Shown piece by piece: positions 14,913-18,993 of a stretch of 18,993 bases of DNA; position 1 is the stretch's first letter, and the number at the start of each line of letters is the position of its first letter. This DNA comes from JAAYCI01 sp047972265. Its GTDB lineage: Bacteria > Bacillota > Clostridia > Oscillospirales > Ruminococcaceae. The stretch is from NCBI GenBank assembly GCA_047972265.1, contig JBKEAM010000078.1:1-18993 (forward strand), given 5' to 3'. The translations under genes were made by a program, and so were the position numbers. Below the pieces are notes generated by a model. It worked only from the letters and a program-made list of their open reading frames with translations. It was not told where the DNA came from and ran no database searches.

Positions 14913-15434
14913 CTACTCCTTATCGGCCACAGTGTTCGTTGGTTCTTGTGGTTCTTGTGGCTCTTGTGGTTCTTGTGGCTCTTGTGGTTGTTGTGGCTCT
15001 TGTGGTTCTTGAGTTTCTTCTAGTTTCATAGCAGGTTGCGTCCCTAGCTTGCCACGGGAAATATTGCCCAATACGCCGTTTACAAACTGGTAACCTTCTT
15101 CATCGCCGTACTTTTTGCAAAGTTCTACCGCTTCGTTAATTGCAACACTGTCCATATCAGGCTGTACATACTTCATTTCTGTTACAGCCAAACGCAGCAA
15201 CGCCAAGTTTACCCGCGCCACACGGCTGGATTTCCAACCGGTAAGACAAGCTTCTATGGCACTGTTCACTGTATCTGCATTTTCTATGTACTTTTCAATC
15301 AACTTATGCCCAAATTCGTCCAACCTATAGGTTGGTTCTTCATCCGGGCGGGTGGCAAGGGCATTTTCAAAATTGTCAAAAGTACCCTCAAAAAAGGCAA
15401 AAAAGGCGTTTTCTCTCGATTCGCGTCTGTTCAT
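14913..15434 (-). CDS. nusB: Transcription antitermination factor NusB with a Pro-Gln-Glu repeat tail
   Basis: Binds boxA RNA with NusE (S10) and promotes rRNA antitermination. 173 aa, against about 130-145 usual. The helical NusB fold covers about 1-133: MNRRESRENAFFAFFEG at the start, then SRVARVNLALLRLAVTEM, VAINEAVELCKKYGDEEGYQFVNGVLG in the middle and end. These are the conserved core and RNA-binding parts. After ISRGKLGTQPAMKL comes an unusual tail made of repeated Gln-Glu-Pro units (about 140-165), then TNTVADKE. The tail is encoded by the 9-bp repeat at 14941-15012. The ATG at 15432-15434 with GAGG 5 nt before it matches the family start; a TTG five codons earlier, with GGGAGG, is a possible alternative. 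Confidence 0.94.
   Translation of the reverse strand: MNRRESRENAFFAFFEGTFDNFENALATRPDEEPTYRLDEFGHKLIEKYIENADTVNSAIEACLTGWKSSRVARVNLALLRLAVTEMKYVQPDMDSVAINEAVELCKKYGDEEGYQFVNGVLGNISRGKLGTQPAMKLEETQEPQEPQQPQEPQEPQEPQEPQEPTNTVADKE
14941..15012. repeat. Tandem 9-bp repeat, 8 units, inside nusB
   Basis: Eight head-to-tail units of GG(T/C)TCTTGT on the + strand with few changes (one unit GGTTGTTGT, the last GGTTCTTGA), partly alternating GGT and GGC. A related GTTTCTTCT follows. Read on the - strand each unit gives Gln-Glu-Pro. Repeats that are a multiple of three can gain or lose units by slippage without breaking the frame. Confidence 0.95.
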
Positions 15435-15492
15435 GTTTTCCTCACACAAACAAACCTCCCGCCCTTACGCGGAAGGCCTGCCCGATTTGCAA

Positions 15493-15867
15493 TTATTTAA
15501 CGGCTTCTTGTACATCCTCATCAACGGCTATGCCATTGATAACCACATTTACCTTGGCTACGGTAATCTGTGTCATATTTTGTACCGAGCTTTTAATACT
15601 TTTTTGCACAGTTTCGCTCAGCTCCGGCACCTCTGTGCCATAACGAACAGTTAGCCCTATGGTAATGTCGGCCACATCGTCCTTCATTTCTACCAATACA
15701 GGGCGCTGCACCGCAATTTTGTTCAGCAAAGATTTTACGCCTGCATTGCTTACCGTTACATCTGCCACACCATCTACTTCCAATGCAGCCAAACGTGCAA
15801 TTTTTTCAATTACCTCACTGGCTATCTGCAAACTTCCGGCAGAGAGGTTGGATTCGTTGATATCCAT
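15493..15867 (-). CDS. Asp23/Gls24 family protein (YqhY-like)
   Basis: 124 aa, cytoplasmic, no signal or membrane segment. The family pattern is clear: GSLQIASEVIEKIARLAALEVDGVADV at the start, then VEMKDDVADITIGLTVRYGTEVPELSETVQKSI with the IxLxVxYG strand, then VAKVNVVINGIAVDE. In B. subtilis the homolog YqhY lies before nusB and has been linked to control of fatty-acid synthesis through acetyl-CoA carboxylase. Other members are envelope-stress proteins. Here no acc genes are adjacent. AAGGAGG lies 7 nt before the ATG, and a strong extended -10 promoter lies 54 nt upstream, so this is the first gene of the long cluster. nusB follows after 58 nt. The family call is firm; the exact role is not. 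Confidence 0.92.
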   Translation of the reverse strand: MDINESNLSAGSLQIASEVIEKIARLAALEVDGVADVTVSNAGVKSLLNKIAVQRPVLVEMKDDVADITIGLTVRYGTEVPELSETVQKSIKSSVQNMTQITVAKVNVVINGIAVDEDVQEAVK

Positions 15868-15920
15868 TGGTATCCTCCTTATCAGCGCTGCTTTTGCTGC
15901 GCAGATTATTCTGACATATA

Positions 15921-15949
15921 ATTATATCATTTACCGCCAACACACACAA
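15921..15949 (-). promoter_or_regulatory. Extended -10 promoter of the Gls24-nusB-recN cluster
   Basis: On the - strand a consensus -10 TATAAT (15921-15926) preceded by TG at the extended position (TGATATAAT), and a weak -35 TTGTGT (15944-15949) at 17 nt. Transcription would begin near 15914, giving a leader of about 47 nt. A palindromic stem overlaps the spacer. Confidence 0.75.
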
Positions 15950-15995
15950 CCAGTTTAGGCGGTGTTTTTTACTTGGCAATGGTAAATAAATCAAT

Positions 15996-17438
15996 TTAAC
16001 TTAGTTTTTCCATCGCTTTTTCAATCAAGTCTTTTAAAATGCCGGGGTTTCCCTGCCCTTTGCTTTCTTTCATGCACTGCCCTACCAAAAAGCCCACCAC
16101 CTTGGTTTTACCGGCTTTGTAATCGGCCACTGCGGCGGGGCTGGCTGCCAGCACGTTGTTTACTACTTGCTCCAGCATAGAGGTATCACTAATTTGCAGC
16201 AGACCCATGTCCTTTGCCACCTTTTCCGGTTCCACGTCTTTTTCCAGCAAATGCTGCAAAACCTTTTTAGCGGCAGAACCCGAAATGGTTCCTGCATCAA
16301 TCAGTGCAATCATTGCCACAAGATTATGCGTGGTAAGCGCGGTTTCTTCCAGCTCTTTGCCAGAATCATTTAGCAATTTGGATATATCGCCTAAAATCCA
16401 GTTGCTAATCGCCTTTGCATCGCATTTTCCTTCGGCTACAGCTGCATCAAAAAAGTCAGAGCGCTCACGCTTTTCGCACAATTGTGCAGCATCCTTTATC
16501 AATATCCCATATTCCTGCTCATACCGCAAAACGCGGTCGGCAGGCAATTCAGGTATTGTGGTAGCAAGCTGCTGTACAAGTGCCGGGTCTACCACAAAGG
16601 TCAGCTGGTCAGGGTCCGGAAAATACCGGTAATCCTGCGCATCTTCTTTAGTACGCATCAATATGCTTTTGTTTTTTGCGTCGTCCCAACGGCGGGTTTC
16701 CTGCTGTACTTCTTTTCCCTCACGCAGCATTTGTATCTGGCGCTCCGCCTCGTACTGCACCGCCCGGTACACAGCGCTAAAGCTGTTCACATTCTTCATT
16801 TCGGCGCGGGTGCCAAGCTCTTTTTGCCCCATTGGCCGTACCGAAACGTTTACGTCGGCGCGCATGCTGCCTTCCTGCATTTTCGCATCCGAAATGCCCA
16901 GGTACAAAAGCACGTTGGCAATGCCCTCCATATAGGCTTTTGCTTCTTCTGCGCTGCGAATATCAGGTTCCGAAACAATTTCTATCAGCGGTACGCCGCA
17001 GCGGTTATAGTCGGCCAATGTGTTGCCGGTGGCATCATCGTGTACAAGTTTGCCCGCATCTTCTTCCATATGGATGCGTGTAAGCCCAACGCGCTTTACC
17101 TCGCCCTCCACTAGTACATCCAAATAACCACCCTCGCAAATGGGCACGTCAAACTGGCTTATCTGGTATGCTTTGGGCAAATCTGGGTAAAAATAATTTT
17201 TGCGGTCCATTTTAGTAACATTGTGTATAGTACTGTGCAGCGCATGCCCCATGCGTATGGCACGCTCTACCACCTGTTCATTCAGCACAGGCAGCGTACC
17301 CGGCATACCGGTACATACCGGGCAGCAAAGGGTATTGGGGTCAGCTCCAAACTCGTTTTTACAACCACAAAAAATCTTGCTGTGGGTATTTAACTCGGCG
17401 TGTATTTCAAGGCCTACTACAATTTCAAACTCTCCCAT
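15996..17438 (-). CDS. gatB: Aspartyl/glutamyl-tRNA(Asn/Gln) amidotransferase subunit B
   Basis: GatB binds the misacylated Glu-tRNA(Gln) or Asp-tRNA(Asn), activates it with ATP, and accepts ammonia from GatA. 480 aa. Seen: GLEIHAELNTHSKIF at 9-23, the zinc-site cysteines 24, 26, 39 and 42 (FCGC and CPVC), YPDLPKAYQISQFDVPI, HMEEDAGKL, and DYNRCGVPLIEIVSEPD. The C-terminal YqeY-like tRNA-binding domain ends with GNPGILKDLIEKAM. The longest frame begins at 17489 inside gatA. The ATG at 17436-17438 is correct by the family N-terminus, a GGGGG-type ribosome site about 9 nt upstream, and a one-base TAATG overlap with the gatA stop. No terminator in the - sense follows, so some read-through into the next cluster is possible. 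Confidence 0.97.
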   Translation of the reverse strand: MGEFEIVVGLEIHAELNTHSKIFCGCKNEFGADPNTLCCPVCTGMPGTLPVLNEQVVERAIRMGHALHSTIHNVTKMDRKNYFYPDLPKAYQISQFDVPICEGGYLDVLVEGEVKRVGLTRIHMEEDAGKLVHDDATGNTLADYNRCGVPLIEIVSEPDIRSAEEAKAYMEGIANVLLYLGISDAKMQEGSMRADVNVSVRPMGQKELGTRAEMKNVNSFSAVYRAVQYEAERQIQMLREGKEVQQETRRWDDAKNKSILMRTKEDAQDYRYFPDPDQLTFVVDPALVQQLATTIPELPADRVLRYEQEYGILIKDAAQLCEKRERSDFFDAAVAEGKCDAKAISNWILGDISKLLNDSGKELEETALTTHNLVAMIALIDAGTISGSAAKKVLQHLLEKDVEPEKVAKDMGLLQISDTSMLEQVVNNVLAASPAAVADYKAGKTKVVGFLVGQCMKESKGQGNPGILKDLIEKAMEKLS

Positions 17439-18895
17439 TATGCATTTACCCCCTTTACCGCAAAGCCGCCAATAGCTGTTTCGTAGCATTTGGCTGTAGA
17501 AATAAGGCGGCCCTCACTTGCTTTAGGGCCAATCAACTGCATCCCCACAGGCAAACCGGCGGCATCTGTTCCGCACGGAATACTAAGCGCCGGTAGCCCC
17601 GCAATATTTACCGTAACTGTGCAAATATCGGCGGCATACATTTCCAATGGGTCGCCCACATGGGCCCCCAAAGAAAAAGCTGTGGTTGGCGCTGTAGGAG
17701 TAAGCAAAAAGTCGCACCCGGTAAATGCCGAAGTAAATTCTTGCGCTATCTGCTTTTGCAGCAGTTTAGCCCTCTTGTAAAAAGCGTCGTAATACCCGCT
17801 AGAAAGCACATGTGTACCCAGTAAAATGCGTCGTTTTACCTCTGTGCCAAAACCCTCGTTGCGGGTTGTTTCATATAGTTCGGTAAGGTCGGCACCCGCT
17901 CCTGCAGAGTATCCATATTTAACACCGTCATACCTAGCTAGGTTAGAGGATGCCTCGGCAGAAGAAATAATGTAATAGGCAGACAGGGCAAATTCTGTAG
18001 AGGGAAGCGAAACTTCAAATACATCGGCACCAAGCTGCTGCAATTGCTGCACAGCCTTTTGCACATTGTCTTTTACCTCTGCCGATACCCCTGCGCCATA
18101 ATATTCTTTAGGCAAGCCTATGCGTACACCCTTTAAAGATTGCTGTTGGCTGTACATAAACGGTATGTCCTTGCTGGTAGAATCCCTACCTGCGTCTACC
18201 CCTGCAATGGCAGAATACAACAGTGCCAAATCATCTGCTGTACGCGCAAAGGGGCCAATTTGGTCTAAAGACGAGGCAAACGCCACAAGCCCATAACGAG
18301 AAACCGCCCCATAGGTGGGCTTTAAACCCAAAACGCCGCACAACGCAGCTGGCTGCCGGATAGAACCGCCCGTGTCACTTCCCAAAGAAAGCGGCACTTC
18401 GCACGCGGCAACTGCGGCAGCACTGCCGCCAGAAGACCCACCGGGAACCTTAGTGGTGTCCCATGGGTTTTTGGTTGGTTTAAAATAAGAGTTTTCGCAG
18501 GAAGAGCCCATGGCAAATTCATCCATGTTGGTTTTGCCCGCAAGCAAAGCACCTGCATTATTTAACTTTTCAATCACAGTGGCATCATAAAAAGGCACAA
18601 AATTTTGCAGCATACGGGATGCGCAGGTGGTAGCCCTGCCCTTTGTACAAATATTGTCCTTAATTCCTACTGGTATCCCTGCCAACACACCGGGATCCTC
18701 TCCCTTTGCAAAGCGGGCATCTACCGCTGCCGCCTGCTGCAACAGTCCTTCTTCTCCGTAGGATAAAAACGCATCTATTTCGGCATCTTTTTCTTTAATA
18801 CGTCCAATGGTGCTTTGGGCAATTTCGGTAGCGCTCACTTCTTTACTGCGCAGTTTAGCTGCCAACTGCGTCGCGCTCATCTGGTATAATTCCAT
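17438..18895 (-). CDS. gatA: Aspartyl/glutamyl-tRNA(Asn/Gln) amidotransferase subunit A
   Basis: Amidase that frees ammonia from glutamine and passes it to GatB. 485 aa. The amidase-signature triad is visible as Lys79 (VGIKDNICTKG), Ser154 (PGGSSGGSAAAVA) and Ser178 (GSDTGGSIRQP), the same spacing as described for the staphylococcal enzyme. GLKPTYGAVSRYGLVAFASS and SLDQIGPFART follow. The start has AGGAGGGG about 6 nt before the ATG, and this site includes the gatC stop. gatC-gatA-gatB order is standard. Presence of GatCAB implies that the organism makes Gln-tRNA and/or Asn-tRNA indirectly. Confidence 0.98.
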   Translation of the reverse strand: MELYQMSATQLAAKLRSKEVSATEIAQSTIGRIKEKDAEIDAFLSYGEEGLLQQAAAVDARFAKGEDPGVLAGIPVGIKDNICTKGRATTCASRMLQNFVPFYDATVIEKLNNAGALLAGKTNMDEFAMGSSCENSYFKPTKNPWDTTKVPGGSSGGSAAAVAACEVPLSLGSDTGGSIRQPAALCGVLGLKPTYGAVSRYGLVAFASSLDQIGPFARTADDLALLYSAIAGVDAGRDSTSKDIPFMYSQQQSLKGVRIGLPKEYYGAGVSAEVKDNVQKAVQQLQQLGADVFEVSLPSTEFALSAYYIISSAEASSNLARYDGVKYGYSAGAGADLTELYETTRNEGFGTEVKRRILLGTHVLSSGYYDAFYKRAKLLQKQIAQEFTSAFTGCDFLLTPTAPTTAFSLGAHVGDPLEMYAADICTVTVNIAGLPALSIPCGTDAAGLPVGMQLIGPKASEGRLISTAKCYETAIGGFAVKGVNA

Positions 18896-18907
18896 CCCAA
18901 TCCCCTC

Positions 18908-18993
18908 CTATTCTACTGTTTTCGGAACCACAAAGTATCCATCCGATGAAGAGGGGGCGTTTTTTAAAATATCCTCTCTTGGGTAGGACGGGC
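18908..18993 (-). CDS. gatC: Aspartyl/glutamyl-tRNA(Asn/Gln) amidotransferase subunit C (partial)
   Basis: Only the last 28 codons lie in the window; the start is beyond the right edge. The visible C-terminus reads REDILKNAPSSSDGYFVVPKTVE, of which the NAP...DGYFVVPKxVE ending is the GatC signature. GatC is a small (about 95 aa) subunit that clamps GatA to GatB. The TAG stop lies 12 nt before the gatA ATG and overlaps its ribosome site. The call rests on this tail plus the adjacent gatA. Confidence 0.9.
   Translation of the reverse strand, partial: PSYPREDILKNAPSSSDGYFVVPKTVE

Noticed and set aside
14941..15012. The short repeats as a CRISPR array
   Set aside because: Units are 9 bp, head to tail with no spacers, and lie in frame within nusB.
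15450..15492. Hairpin between the Gls24 gene and nusB as a terminator
   Set aside because: Only a weak 4-bp GC stem around CCGCG, with no T run on the - strand. The junction also precedes a normal nusB ribosome site.
16482..17114. A 210-codon open frame on the + strand inside gatB
   Set aside because: It lies fully antisense to well conserved GatB sequence, has no family likeness, and has a composition typical of a shadow frame.
1..18993. A defence, secondary-metabolite or mobile genetic system
   Set aside because: All genes except the DUF1287, DUF212, ACT and TsaD-like ones are standard housekeeping genes in conserved order. No nuclease-helicase, toxin-antitoxin, transposase, integrase or carrier-protein motif was seen.

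Overview
The window is ordinary but tightly packed chromosomal DNA from a bacterium, most likely a member of Clostridia (Bacillota), possibly of the Oscillospirales/Ruminococcaceae kind. The signs are strong AGGAGG ribosome sites, a tyrosine T-box leader, GatCAB amidotransferase, an Asp23/Gls24 protein next to nusB, an ArgR/AhrC-type regulator before recN, and an archaeal/fungal-type aspartate-semialdehyde dehydrogenase in a dap cluster. The taxonomic call is an inference from gene content and order. I see no rRNA, tRNA, CRISPR array, insertion sequence or phage gene.

Left part, + strand (1-2980): the end of a lysine/diaminopimelate operon. It holds asd (5' end cut by the window edge), dapA, dapB and a small protein made of two ACT domains like the regulatory part of aspartokinase. 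It ends at a hairpin that can work in both directions. From aspartyl phosphate these genes reach tetrahydrodipicolinate, the precursor of lysine and of peptidoglycan diaminopimelate.

Middle part, - strand (2994-5273): tyrS preceded by a complete T-box leader (promoter, stem I with a UAC specifier, T-box sequence, terminator). Upstream of that is a DUF1287 gene cut by one in-frame TAA, probably a recent pseudogene.

Main part, - strand (5378-15949): one long cluster read leftwards from an extended -10 promoter at about 15921-15949 to a terminator at about 5371-5418. The order is Asp23/Gls24 protein, nusB, a TsaD/Kae1-like paralog, xseA, xseB, ispA, a divergent PAP2 (DUF212) membrane protein, dxs, tlyA, nadK, argR, recN. 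This matches the conserved Bacillus/Clostridium nusB-xseA-xseB-ispA-dxs-tlyA-argR-recN neighbourhood, with the TsaD-like gene standing where folD is found in Bacillus. Gaps are 58 nt or less and several genes overlap, so the cluster is probably co-transcribed and partly translationally coupled. It mixes transcription antitermination, isoprenoid precursor synthesis, NADP supply, rRNA methylation and DNA repair.

Right edge, - strand (15996-18993): gatC (partial), gatA and gatB, the amidotransferase that makes Gln-tRNA and/or Asn-tRNA by transamidation.

I found no clear new multi-gene system. The items most worth a second look are the free-standing tandem-ACT protein in the dap operon, the TsaD-like paralog in the nusB-xse cluster, the (Pro-Gln-Glu)n tail on NusB encoded by a 9-bp tandem repeat, the DUF212 phosphatase-like gene between ispA and dxs, and the nonsense-interrupted DUF1287 gene.
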